From NCBI GenBank assembly GCA_963575745.1, contig CAUYUJ010020245.1, positions 1-64,000 on the forward strand: DNA of 64,000 nucleotides, in the 5' to 3' direction. Position numbers and translations under genes: made by a program. The notes under the pieces were generated by a model. It ran no database searches. It saw only the letters and a program-made list of their open reading frames with translations, and was not told the DNA's origin. The stretch is from Prorocentrum cordatum (lineage: Eukaryota; Sar; Dinophyceae; Prorocentrales; Prorocentraceae). Below, one piece after another: positions 34,300 through 43,940 of this stretch. The first letter of the stretch is position 1. Each line of letters starts with the position of its first letter.

Positions 34300-35848
34300 C
34301 GTTTTTCCCGGAAAGGGCGTGGGCCCAGGGTTCTCTTTTAGAGGTACCCCCGGATTTGACGGCTGATGGGCCGGCGAATTTCTTTTGCGATAAATAACGA
34401 GGTCGCGTAGGGCCAGCGAATTAACATTTGAGGATATCTCGAGCGAAACGCTTGTTGTTCAGAATGTGTTGAGGATGTCTCGAGCGAAACGCTTGTTTTG
34501 TGTTATAGATTATCCTCTCCCGAGGACTTGAATTCCGAGGATCTCTCAAGTGAAATTCTTGTTTTCACGTGCCCAGGTCTTGAGGATGTCTCGAGCGAGA
34601 CGCTTGGTTTCACGCCTCCAGGTTGCCCAGACAGATGTCTAGCATGAGGATGTGTTGAGGATGTCTCCAACGAGAGGCTTGATTTCACGTGTCCAGTTCG
34701 CCCAGGCGGATGTCTAGCATGAGGATGTGTCGAGGAAGTCTCGATCGAGACGCTTGTTTTCACGTGTCCAGGTCGCCCAGGCGGATGTCTAGCATGAGGA
34801 TGTGCTGAGAACGTCTTGACCGAAACGCGTGTTTTCACGTGTCCAGGTCGCTCAGGCACAGCACAGTTCTCGGCACAGTACATCAATATCGGCACCCTTA
34901 ACATTGCAGCCTGGCATGTTGCCTGGCACGTTCCGCGGAGCGTCCCGTGGCGAGTCCACTTGGCACGTCGCGCGGTGCACGTCCATTGGCACGTTCCGTA
35001 GCGCGTCCCCTTGGCACGTCCTGCGGTGCGTGCCCATGGCACGTCCCCTGGCACGTCGCTTGGCGCGTCCCTTGGGACGTTCCGCGGCGCGTCCTCCTGG
35101 CATGTCACGTCTGTCGATTAGCTCTGGGGCAGCTACCACCTGCTCAGGCAACTCGAGCTTAAGATCCAGATCAGTTCGGTCAGGACTCGGTGGCAACGAG
35201 GACTCGATCCACAACGCTATATATATATAGAGAGAGCACAATCGCGGCATGGCACATTGCAGCTCAGCACGGCCCAGCACAGCACAGCCTTCGGCACGGT
35301 ACATCAAGATCGATACATTGAACATTGCACTTTGGCACGCTCCTTGGCGCGTTCCGTGGCGAGTCCACCTGGCACGTCGCGCGGCGCGTCACCTGGCACG
35401 TTCCGCGGCACGTCCATTGGCACGTTCCGTAGCGCGCCCCCTTCGCACGTCCCGCGGTGCGTGCCCATGGCACGTCCCCTGGCACGTCGCCTGGCGCGTC
35501 CCTTGGGACGTTCCGCGGCGCGTCCTCCTGGCATGTCACGTCTGTCGATTAGCTCTGGGGCAGCCACCACCTGCTCAGGCAACTCGAGCTTAAGATCCAG
35601 ATCAGTTCGGTCAGGACTCGGTGGCAACGAGGACTCGATCCACAACGCTATATATAGAGCACAATCGCGGCATGGCACATCGCAGTTCAGCACGGCGTAG
35701 CACAGCACAGCTCTCGGCACAGTACATCAAGATCGATACATTGAACATTGCATTTGCCCGTCGCCCACTCAGGTGTCTTTGAAACGTCTCCATGCCTTAC
35801 ATTTCTATATTCCTTTTCGCGTTCGTGGGTCGATCATGTTGTTGTTAA
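34300..35848. repeat. Segmental duplication, copy A
   Basis: Starts at TTTTTCCCGGAAAGGG (about 34300) and ends at GTGGGTCGATCATG (about 35838). Inside: five to six units of about 62 bp with GATGTCTCGAGCGAAACGCTTG (34430-34845); degenerate GCACGTCCC repeats; and two tandem units of about 430 bp. Each of those units carries AGCTCGAGCTTAAGATCCAG-like sequence followed by a TATA-like CTATATATA (35218-35230 and 35648-35656) and GCACAATCGCGGCATGGCAC. The same order recurs at 37443-39146. Confidence 0.8.
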
Positions 35849-36014
35849 ACAGTTGTACAGCTCCAGCCTGTCGGGTGGGGGAAGTATGTCAAATGTCGTG
35901 GCCACTGGGGGCCGAACATGGAGGAGCAAAGGCTCAAAAAAGGTCGTCTTTCTTTTTCGCTACGCGAGGGGGTGGGGGCTTCTGGGAATGCCTCGCCTTC
36001 GCCGTCGTCGTCGC

Positions 36015-36074
<60 letters not shown>

Positions 36075-36644
36075 GGTCGTCGTCGTCGTCGTCGTCGTCG
36101 TCTCTCTCAGAAGGCCACCCCCTCGCCCCACCGCCCCCTGGCGCGCCGCCAAGCCGCACGGCTGGGGCCTAGGCCCGCGGGCGCTTTGCTCGCATCCGCG
36201 CGGCGGGGGGGGGGACGCTGTTTGGTCCCAGGGCCTTCAGAACAAAAAAATACGCAACACACAGAAAAACGTTGATCCTCAGGGCGTGCGTTCGCCCAAT
36301 GTCGGGGGCGCGCCCGGGGCTACGTGAGAGGGGGCAGGCCTTCTCAGAAGGCGGCGGCGCTTCTCAGAAGCCGTCTGGCTTTCTGAGAAGCAGTCCCTGC
36401 CTTCGAGGAAGGCTCGGGACATTTTTCAGAAGGCCCAGGGCCTTCCGGGCCTCCGTAGAAACCCCGCCCCATCTGCTTTCCCCCGCTGAGCTCGCCGCCG
36501 ACAATGTGTTTATACCCCGCTCGGCTCCGCCGATGGCATGCAGCCTGCGCTGACCCTCACTGCACCGCCTTGCGTCGCATGGAGGGTCTTCGGTGGGCGA
36601 AAGCATCTTGGCGCGATCGCAAGTTCTGAGGATGATCACAAATA
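35849..36644. other. No gene recognised; (TCG)n at 35999-36105 and CTTCTCAGAAG palindromes
   Basis: (GTC)n/(TCG)n occupies about 35999-36105. Around 36330-36400 the palindrome CTTCTCAGAAG and variants occur three to four times. ORFs are repeat translations. Confidence 0.5.
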
Positions 36645-36820
36645 CAGTCGGGGCCCTGAAGAAGGAACCCTTTTGGTTGGGGAGGGGCTCCGCGTTCCTT
36701 AAGTGTTTCGCAGCTTGCCTCAGGCTTTCCTTAGGTCTTCGATGCGAAATCGAAGTTTAACTGATGGGAAAAAGGGGCCTCGTTCCTTATTTTGGGTTCC
36801 TTAGGTCAACGCCCCGACTG
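36645..36820. mobile_element. 176-bp MITE, copy 1, TA target duplication
   Basis: Ends are CAGTCGGGG (36645) and CCCCGACTG (ending 36820), exact inverted repeats, flanked on both sides by TA (36643-36644 and 36821-36822). The TA duplication is characteristic of Tc1/mariner-type transposition. The interior has GAAGAAGGAACCC, GGCTCCGCGTTCCTTA and GGGTTCCTTAGGTCAACG. It has the same length as, and very similar sequence to, 39554-39729. Confidence 0.85.
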
Positions 36821-37442
36821 TAGCCCGCGGCGAGAAGCTGGTTGCAGGGATGAGGTGGAAAGTTTCAGGGGCTTCCGCCGAGGGAAGAGCACGACGCCAC
36901 AGAAGTTGGACCGGGCCGAGCGGTTCGAGGTAGCGGATCGGAAGCGGGGTGCTCGTATCACACCGTCTGTGGCGGCTGCGGCTCGAAAGGGGAAGCGGGA
37001 GAATAGCAAGTTGCATAAGCATGAACTCTCGGAGGTCCGGGCAGATTTCTTGGATCCACGCCCACTTCCCTCCCTGGCGCGCGGAGCGCGCTGGGGGGCG
37101 GCGGCGCCGGGGGGCGCCGCTGCACGGGGAGGGGTGGGGTTCAGCGCCGATCCAAAGAATCCGCACGGACCTTGGACAGCTTCTGCCTATACCAGTTGTT
37201 CCTCTTCGAGGAGCCCCGATTTTTGTCCGTCTTCGAAGCACTGTCGGTCTTTGAGAAGATGTCCGTCTTCGAGACAGTCTATGTCTATACAATGTCCCGT
37301 CTTCGAACAACTGTCAGTCTTCGGATAACTGTCAGTCTTTGGGAAGATGTCCGTCTTCGAGGCAGTTTTATGTCTATACAATTTTCCCCTCTGTCGCGGC
37401 GTCGATCCCTCGAGGTCTCGACCGCTCCCCCGAGACTGGCCC
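36821..37442. other. No firm gene; TCTTCG repeats at 37225-37390
   Basis: A repeat of about 90 bp (GAAGATGTCCGTCTTCGAG ... CAGT ... TGTCTATACAAT) occurs at about 37254 and 37341. It contains shorter CTGTCAGTCTTCGG words. A plus-strand frame over 36840-37070 (EVESFRGFRRGKSTTPQKLD) has protein-like composition but no splice or domain support. Confidence 0.4.
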
Positions 37443-39146
37443 TTTTTCCCGGAAAGGGAATAGGCCCAGGGTTCTCTCTTATTGGATGGTTTACCCCCGG
37501 TTTTGACTTGAGGTGGGCTGGCGAGTCTCTTTTGCGATAGATATCGAGGTCGAGGTGGGCTGGCGAATTAAATTTTCAGGATGCCTCGAGCGAAACACTT
37601 GTTTGTCAGAATGTGTTGGGGATGTCTCGAGCGAAACGCTTGTTTTGTGTTATAGATTGTCCTCTCCTGGGGGCCAGAATTCAGAGGATCTCTCAAGTGA
37701 AATGCTTGTTTTCACGTGCCCAGGTCTTGAGGATGTCTCGAGCGAGACGCTTGGTTTCACGCCTCCAGGTTGCCCAGGCAGAGGTCTAGCGCCAGGATTT
37801 GTTGAGGATGTCTCGAGCGAGACGCTTGATTTCACGCGCCCTCGTCGCCCAGGCGGATGTATAGCATGATGACGTGTTGAGGAAGTCTCGCTCGAGATGC
37901 TTGTTTGCACGTGTCCAGGTTGCCCAGGCGGACGCCTAGCATCAGGATGTGTTGAGAGTGTCTCGAGAGATACGCTTGTTTTCACGTGTCCAGGTCGCCC
38001 AGGCGTGTGTCTAACATGAAGATGTGTTGAGGATGTCTCGAGCGAGACGTTTGCTTTCACGTGTACAGGTCGCCCAGGCGGATGTCTTTAATGAGGAGGT
38101 GTTGAACACGTCTCACGCGAAACGCTTGTTTTCACGTGCCCAGGTCACCGAGGCGGACGTCTCACATGAAGATGTGTTGGGGATGTCTCGAGCGAACCAC
38201 TTGTGTTCACATGTCCAATTCGCCCAGGCGGATGTCTAGCATGAGAATGTGTTGAGGATGTGTTGAGCGAAACGCTTGGTTTCACGTGTCCAGGTCGCTC
38301 AGGCGGATGTTTAGCATGAGGATGTTGACAGGATGTCTCGAGCGAAACGCTTGTCCCCAGCACGTTCCGTAGCGCGTCCCCTTGGCACGTCCCGCGGTGC
38401 GTCCCCATGGCACGTCCCCTGGCACGTCGCTTGGCGCGTCCCTTGAGACGTTTCGCGGCGCGTCCTCCTGGCATGTCCCCTTGTCAATTAGCTCTGGGGC
38501 AGCTACTATGTGTTCAGGCAGCTCGAGCTTAAGATCCAGATCAGTTCGGTCAGGACTCGGATGCAAAGGAGGACTCGATCCACAACGCTATAGAGCACAA
38601 TCGCGGCATGGCACATCGCCATTCAGCACGGCGCAGCACAGCACAGATTTCGGCACGGTACATCAAGATCGACACACTCAGCATTGCAACTTGGCACGTT
38701 CCTTGGCACGTTCCGTGAGGCGTCCCTTGGCGAGTCCCCCCGACACGTCGCGTGGCGCGTCCCTTGGCACATCCCGTGGCACATCCATTGGCACCTTCCG
38801 TAGCGCGTCCCCTTGGCACGTCCCGCGGTGCGTCCCCATGGCACGTCCCCTGGCACGTCGCTTGGCGCGTCCCTTGGGACGTTTCGCGGCGCGTCCTCCT
38901 GGCATGTCCCCTTGTCAATTAGCTCTGGGGCAGCTACTATGTGTTCAGGCAGCTCGAGCTTAAGATCCAGATCAGTTCGGTCAGGACTCGGATGCAAAGG
39001 AGGACTCGGAGCACAGCCCTCGGCAGGGTACATCAAGATCGATACACTCAGCATTGCATTTGCCCGTCACCCAATCAGGTGTCATTGAAAGCGCTGCCAC
39101 GCGTTACATTTCTATATTCCTTTCCGGGTTCGTGGGTCGATCATGT
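37443..39146. repeat. Segmental duplication, copy B
   Basis: Parallels copy A from TTTTTCCCGGAAAGGG (37447) to GTGGGTCGATCATG (39133-39146). It has more units of about 62 bp (about a dozen, 37575-38350) and two shorter TTAAGATCCAG units (38357-38660 and 38660-39030), one lacking the TATA-like segment. The shared end TTACATTTCTATATTCCTTT is present in both copies. Confidence 0.8.
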
Positions 39147-39200
39147 TTTCTGACTCTCCCAGGGCCCAGCGATGGCCCCCGCTGGCTGTAAAATTTGGGG
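39136..39200 (-). repeat. Dispersed GC-rich repeat, inverted partial copy
   Basis: On the minus strand it reads GGGGGCCATCGCTGGGCCCT followed by GGGAGAGTCAGAAAAC, resembling the central part of the repeat at 27590-27715 and 31165-31336. Confidence 0.5.
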
Positions 39201-39384
39201 GGGGGGGGGAAGAGCACCCAAAACAGAAACGAAAGGTGCCGTCGTGCTTTTGTGCACGACGCGAGGAAGCGGGGGAGAGACGGCCCGTCGAGAGCCCCGA
39301 GGAGGGGCCCTTTCCCCCCCCCCACCCCCCGCCTTGGCGATCGATGCGTGGGCCCCCTCCAGAGCCCCCCTGCCGGCATCCGAG

Positions 39385-39485
39385 GCGAGTGGGCGACAGC
39401 GCAGCGCTTCCTGAGGCGCACCCACGAGATGCTCGGGGTGAAGGACTGGCCGCGCGCGCGCGTTCTGCAGTGGAGCGGGCTCCAG
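39385..39485 (+). CDS. Candidate isolated exon (about 33 codons)
   Basis: After a possible acceptor (CATCCGAG|G) the frame reads GEWATAQRFLRRTHEMLGVK then DWPRARVLQWSGLQ and meets a possible GT donor (CAG|GTGCCA). It is helix-like and protein-like. It has no partner exon and no recognised domain, and it lies between repeats. Confidence 0.28.
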
Positions 39486-39553
39486 GTGCCAAGCTTGTAG
39501 CGCTCGGTGGCAGGAAGGCGCCACAAGAGAGGCCGACTTTGACGGAGTGCGTA

Positions 39554-39729
39554 CAGTCGGGGCCCTGAAGAAGGAACCCTGTTCGTTGGGGAGGGGCTCC
39601 GCGTTCCTTAATTGTTTCGCAGCTGGCCTTGGCTTTTCCTTAGGTTTTCGATACGAAATCGAAGTTCAACTCATGGAAAATAGGGGCCTCGTTCCTTATT
39701 CAGGGTTCCTTAGGTCAACGCTTCGACTG
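39554..39729. mobile_element. 176-bp MITE, copy 2, TA target duplication
   Basis: Ends CAGTCGGGG and CTTCGACTG, flanked by TA at 39552-39553 and 39730-39731. Colinear with 36645-36820 over its whole length with scattered substitutions. The right terminus has diverged by two bases. Confidence 0.85.
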
Positions 39730-39894
39730 TAACGAATCAAGCAGGGCGCGCGCGGCTGGGGAAAAAGAACAAGACGCCAGAGATGCGTAAAACAAGAGTA
39801 AGCCCGAAAGGGCGCGGAGTGCCGTCCGCGCGCCGGCTCCGCTTGCGGAGCCCCGTCCCTGCCCGGAGATGCGAGGCTCCGGGCAAGTTTGAAC

Positions 39895-39990
39895 GGTCCT
39901 TTTGCTTGCCGTGTTCGGCCTCCCGGCGCCCCTCGACGGGCCCCTGGACCGTCAAAAGACGACTTGGAATGAAAGACCAGCCCCAGGGAA
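39895..39990 (+). repeat. Dispersed GC-rich repeat, copy 4
   Basis: Reads GTTCGGCCTCCCGGCGCCCC, GGGCCCCTGGACCGTCAAAA, then GAAAGACCAGCCCCAGGGAA. Same order as copies 2 and 3, more diverged. Confidence 0.55.
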
Positions 39991-40030
39991 GTTGTTCATA
40001 GTTGAAGCAGTGGCGAAGCGTCCTGGCTCG

Positions 40031-40208
40031 CCTATAGCCCTACCAAGCAATGTTCTAAGAACCCGTTGTGGTTTCCAGGAAATGTCCTTAGAACACTTCT
40101 GGGCGGAGGCCGTCTTGTTTTAACACATCGGGCGAATGTTCTAAGAACATTGTTTTTGTTCGTAGAACATCTTTGGGTTCTAAGAACATGTCGTGGTAGG
40201 ACTATAGG
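40031..40208. mobile_element. 178-bp inverted-repeat (MITE-like) element
   Basis: The left end CCTATAGCCCTACCAAGCAA continues to ATGTTCTAAGAACCC. The right end is its reverse complement with three or so mismatches over 34 bp. The palindrome GTTCTAAGAAC recurs at about 40051, 40138 and 40177. TA dinucleotides near the tips could be target duplications, but the exact ends are ambiguous because CTATAG is itself palindromic. Confidence 0.75.
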
Positions 40209-40605
40209 AATGCCGGGACGGTCGGTCCCTGCTCAAATAGTTCCGGTGCCCACGCATCGAAAGCATCGGAGCGCCGGATCCGGATCTCTGGGTGGGCAGG
40301 CGTGTGGCGGCGAGCCCGTGTCGTGACGGCGCGGCAGCGTCCCCGGAAGGGGCCGCGGCTGTGGAGGAACCGTGGGGCTGACGTCTCTCCGTCGGCGAGC
40401 TCCAAGACGGCCCAGGGGCGCCTCGGGCCGCTCTGAGAGGGCCCACGGCCGAATCTGAGCCCCAAGAGGGCCCCGAGCAGCCCCAGAGACCCCTAGACGG
40501 CCCAGAGGGGCCCTGGACGGCCGGAGAGGCCCCAGGTGCGCGTGTGCGCACGCAGCTGAGAGCGGATGGCGTGCCGGCCTGATGTCCACGGTTACGCTGT
40601 CTTAC

Positions 40606-40783
40606 CAGCGCACTTTTTCTAGCTGTATGCCTGTGCAAGGTTTGTTTGTGCTTCCGGTACTTCGCCGCCAGGTTCCTGTACCAGGCGTTCCTTTGCACGC
40701 ACATCGTCTTCGGCACCGCCTGATTCCTGGGCTTTGCCCCCTCCTGGCCTTGACGTGAGGCCCCTCCTCCTGCCTTCCCCCCT
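40606..40783 (-). CDS. Candidate exon (59 codons) with strong GT donor
   Basis: On the minus strand a possible acceptor (AATGGACAG|A) opens a frame reading GASRQGQEGAKPRNQAVPKT, then MCVQRNAWYRNLAAKYRKHK and ARKSAL, ending at a near-consensus donor GTAAGACAG. The basic, helical second half looks like real protein. The neighbouring exons were not identified. It may belong to a gene disrupted by the surrounding repeats. Function unknown. Confidence 0.35.
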
Positions 40784-41059
40784 CTGTCCATTGAAGCTGT
40801 GCGCGGCCCGCTTAGCTTCGACAGGAAGAGGTGCGCCCTCGACCCGCGGATCAAAAAACTGTGCAGTGTCTGCTCGGGGCCTCGCAGGTCACTGTGCGCG
40901 GCCGCTCGGGCGCGCCCTCCGCCGCGCGGCGCGCTGCGGCCTCGGCGGCGGGCAGCTCCTGCGCCGGCAGGCGTCGCTGGCCGTCGGCCGGTGCACCGAG
41001 GCATCGCGCACCAGCAACCACGGAGAGCGCACCGAATGCCCCAACAAAAGTCAAAAAAA

Positions 41060-41166
41060 CCTTCAAAAGATAGTCACCAGACTATTTTTGGAGCATTTTT
41101 GGATTATTTCTGGGGTATATGTTATTTTTCGTCGAACATCCCCCTGTAGGGGGACATGTCCGACTT
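41060..41166. mobile_element. Truncated relative of the 160-bp MITE
   Basis: The right end CATCCCCCTGTAGGGGGACA then TGTCCGACTT matches the right end of 20430-20589. ATAGTCACCAGACTATTTTT parallels its interior. No matching left terminal repeat was found. Confidence 0.6.
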
Positions 41167-42427
41167 GATGCTTCGCCCGCGGAGCACCGCTGCCTCTCAC
41201 TGGGGCCCCCGAAGCCAGGACATCGCTGGCCAGGACTTTGAAGACTCCACCCTTGGAGGGGACGAAGAGCGCTGGAGAATGCTTTTCCTCGGGCGCGCTG
41301 GCCTCACCCGCTTGGAAGGCCATGGCCTCGCCCGACGGCGAGCCTCCGGTCGGCCCGTCCCCCCCCCCCCCCGTTGCTGGCGCCGTTGTGCGCGAGGACG
41401 GCCCTCCTTGGGCGCGCAGCCCGTGTCCGCCACGAGGCGTGCGGTCTGCGACCATGGGCGGGCCCTGCGCTGGGCCTCTGTCTTCGGCGATGCGCAACAC
41501 GCAACCCGTGGGCTTGCCGATGCGGAGCTCAGCACGTATATCAAAAACATAAGTAAGTCCGGCGCGGCGCATTCGGCACAACGCGGGCCAGCCCGCGGTG
41601 AATCAACACGCAGCGTGTTTAATCTGGTCGGTTTTGGGTGGAATCGATGGTTGGTGGGGGTAGGGCTCGGATGTCGCCGCGTGGCCGACATTCCGAGCCA
41701 TGCCCCCGCCGCCCATCCAGTTGCTCGAGCCGCTGCTCGGCGAGGGCAGGCCTCGGACTTCGCCGCCGAATTTATTTTGAGGTGCGGCAGGTCGTGGTGA
41801 TGCTGCGCTCCAGGATTCCCCAGATTTCCAGGGCTCCCGGGCAACAAATGGGACGACGCGGACAAGGACATTCTGATGGAGGCCGGGGCGCCGTGTGACG
41901 CATTGCGCAGTCTTATACGCATTGCGCAGTCGAGTGCATGGAGGAGCCTTGAGCAGGATTTTGTAGAATTTTCGTTGTAATCATGTTGCCACGCATTGTC
42001 TGTACGTTTCACCTCAACCTGGGCGCTTCGGCCCCTCCCTGCGGCACCCTCGCGGTGCATTCTCGCAGGTCGCAGGTCGCAGTTCGCAGTTCCAGGATTC
42101 CCCAGATTTCCAGGACGCCCCAGCGTCCCTCATGTCCCACGCGGGCTGCAGAAGCCCGGGCCGCCAGATACCCCCAACACTCCCAGAGCGCGTCCTGAGC
42201 CCAGCGGGGGAGGGGCCCCCCCTGGGGAGGGGAGGGGAGGGGAGCCCTCCCCCTCCTCCTCCTCCTCCTCCTCCTCCTCCTCCTTCTCCTCCTCCTAGCC
42301 CTTCTGCGCTCGAGTAGCGTTGCAGGAACAGTTCTTCAGAAGGGCCCGCGTTCCTGCGAGCCTTCTTTCGTTTCTGCGGGCGGAGTCCCGCGCTTCCTAC
42401 CACGATACCCATCCAGTTGTGTGCGCG
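41167..42427 (+). other. Probable 5' region of the LINE, no gene called
   Basis: GC-rich lead-in to the LINE ORFs. It holds two copies of CCAGGATTCCCCAGATTTCC (about 41813 and 42091), a 15-bp direct repeat ACGCATTGCGCAGTC (41898-41912 and 41917-41931) and a (TCC)n tract (42252-42297). The 5' end of the element cannot be fixed. The 287-codon minus-strand ORF has no recognised domain. Confidence 0.4.
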
Positions 42428-43693
42428 ATGGCGGTGCCGTCCCCAGCAGCGGCGAACTGGGGAGGGCCGATCCCGCCTTGGCAGCTGGAGGCGCAGCAGC
42501 AGCAGTATGCCCAGTCCTTCAACAAAGGCAAAGGATTCGGCAAAGGAGGCAAGACAGGTTCTACGTTCGGTGGAAAGGGTGGCGCCCAGCACGGCGATGC
42601 ACCCTCATCGAGGTGGACTTGTCCGAGTTGCGGCTGCAAGAAGAACAAGCAGGCCTGGCAGCAGTGCAAACACTGCTGGGCTTGGCGTTCGTCACCATCG
42701 TTCCAACAGCCCGCCGCTCCTCGCGGAGTGTGGGCACAGGGGCCGCCGCCCCCAGGGACATGGGTTGCTAATCCGATGCTGGCTCCCGGTGGTGCTGCTC
42801 CTCTTCATCCTGGCCCGCAAGTTCCAGGCGCAGGAGGAGTCCAGCTACCCCCCGACGAGAACACTCGGATTGCATCACTGGTACAGTTGTTGCGAGCCCA
42901 GGGTGACGAAGAATCAGCAAAGCGTTATCAACACAAGCTCGACGAGATGGCCGCTGCCAAGAAGGTTGAGCCCCCCTTGCAGCAGAAGGTCAACCAGGCG
43001 TACCACAGCATGCGGAGCTTGGAGGCCCGACTGTCCAAAGCGGTGGAGTCCTTCGAGCGCATCTCCAACGAGCTGGTCCAGGCCCGCGCCAATGTGGAGT
43101 CGATTACTTCGCAGTTGGAGGCCTCGGAGAAGCTACACAAGGAGCTGGTGGAGCAGTTGCACCAGTCGGTGGATGATCGGCCTCGGAACCCCGAGGGCTC
43201 TGTCAAGCAGGAGGTCAAGATTTCCATCGCTGACCTGCTTGGTGGACAACCGCTACCCATTGACATGTCCAGCCTGTTGGAGTGGGAAGCAGACTATGAC
43301 CTCAATGAGGAGGACAGAAACGAGGCTGCGGCTCGGCTCAAGACACTCAATGACGAGATCCAGAAGCAGGCGAAGAAACTCTTTGGTGCCGCGCAGGCTC
43401 ATGCTGAACGCGTTCGTAAGGAGATGGAGGAGCAGAAGTCACGCTTGGCTGGCAAGAAGCGGAAGGTTCTTGTACCAGGCGCCGCTGCAGAAGCTGAAGA
43501 TGATGGTCCGCAAGTGGGTCATTCAGCCGCTGCGCAGACTCCTGGTGGTGAAGCTCCGGAGGCTGGTCAAGAGTCGACTCCCCCCACGGCGGCTCCATCA
43601 AGCGGTACGGGCGCGCCATCGGCGAGTTCTGATGCCAAGGCGCGTGCAGCCAAGATTTTACAATCAGACCCCCCCAAAGGCGGGAGCGCCTGA
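42428..43693 (+). CDS. LINE ORF1: RanBP2-type zinc finger and coiled-coil protein
   Basis: Starts at ATG 42428 (MAVPSPAAANWGG) and encodes 421 residues. Residues 20-55 are Gln- then Gly/Lys-rich. Residues 63-83 form WTCPSCGCKKNKQAWQQCKH then C, a RanBP2-like C-x2-C-x11-C-x2-C finger with one extra residue compared with the usual spacing. Long heptad-like helices cover about residues 180-260 (LEARLSKAVESFERISNELV) and 290-365 (ARLKTLNDEIQKQAKKL). The C-terminus is Ala/Pro/Ser-rich. Presumed role, from the LINE family: bind element RNA in a ribonucleoprotein particle. It ends in TGA inside the ORF2 frame (+1 relative). An upstream non-ATG extension to 42320 is open but not needed. Confidence 0.75.
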   Translation: MAVPSPAAANWGGPIPPWQLEAQQQQYAQSFNKGKGFGKGGKTGSTFGGKGGAQHGDAPSSRWTCPSCGCKKNKQAWQQCKHCWAWRSSPSFQQPAAPRGVWAQGPPPPGTWVANPMLAPGGAAPLHPGPQVPGAGGVQLPPDENTRIASLVQLLRAQGDEESAKRYQHKLDEMAAAKKVEPPLQQKVNQAYHSMRSLEARLSKAVESFERISNELVQARANVESITSQLEASEKLHKELVEQLHQSVDDRPRNPEGSVKQEVKISIADLLGGQPLPIDMSSLLEWEADYDLNEEDRNEAAARLKTLNDEIQKQAKKLFGAAQAHAERVRKEMEEQKSRLAGKKRKVLVPGAAAEAEDDGPQVGHSAAAQTPGGEAPEAGQESTPPTAAPSSGTGAPSASSDAKARAAKILQSDPPKGGSA

Positions 43694-43940
43694 GGGGGGG
43701 AGCCAGCGAGATCAGAACTTTTTGACTTCTTCCAACGGAGGGGGTACCTCCCCCACTGCAGCCTGTGTGTTGGCCAGCCCTGAGTGGATCTCCCAGGGCA
43801 CCTCTGAGTCACATGCGGTCTCTAATACTAATTTTTTGTGGGCCCACAGTGGCCCTCTCGTTCGGGCGGTTCAGCATGCGTTAGTCAGGGCCAAGGGGGC
43901 CCTGCTGGCGAATGGTGTTTCTGCTCGGCCGTCGAAACCT

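Noticed and set aside
36840-37070. Protein-like plus-strand stretch EVESFRGFRRGKSTTPQKLD and onward
   Set aside because: Composition is suggestive but no acceptor, donor, start or domain supports an exon. Kept only as a remark in the surrounding feature.
41197-42060. 287-codon minus-strand ORF upstream of the LINE
   Set aside because: No domain, no splice context, and opposite in strand to the LINE whose 5' region it covers.
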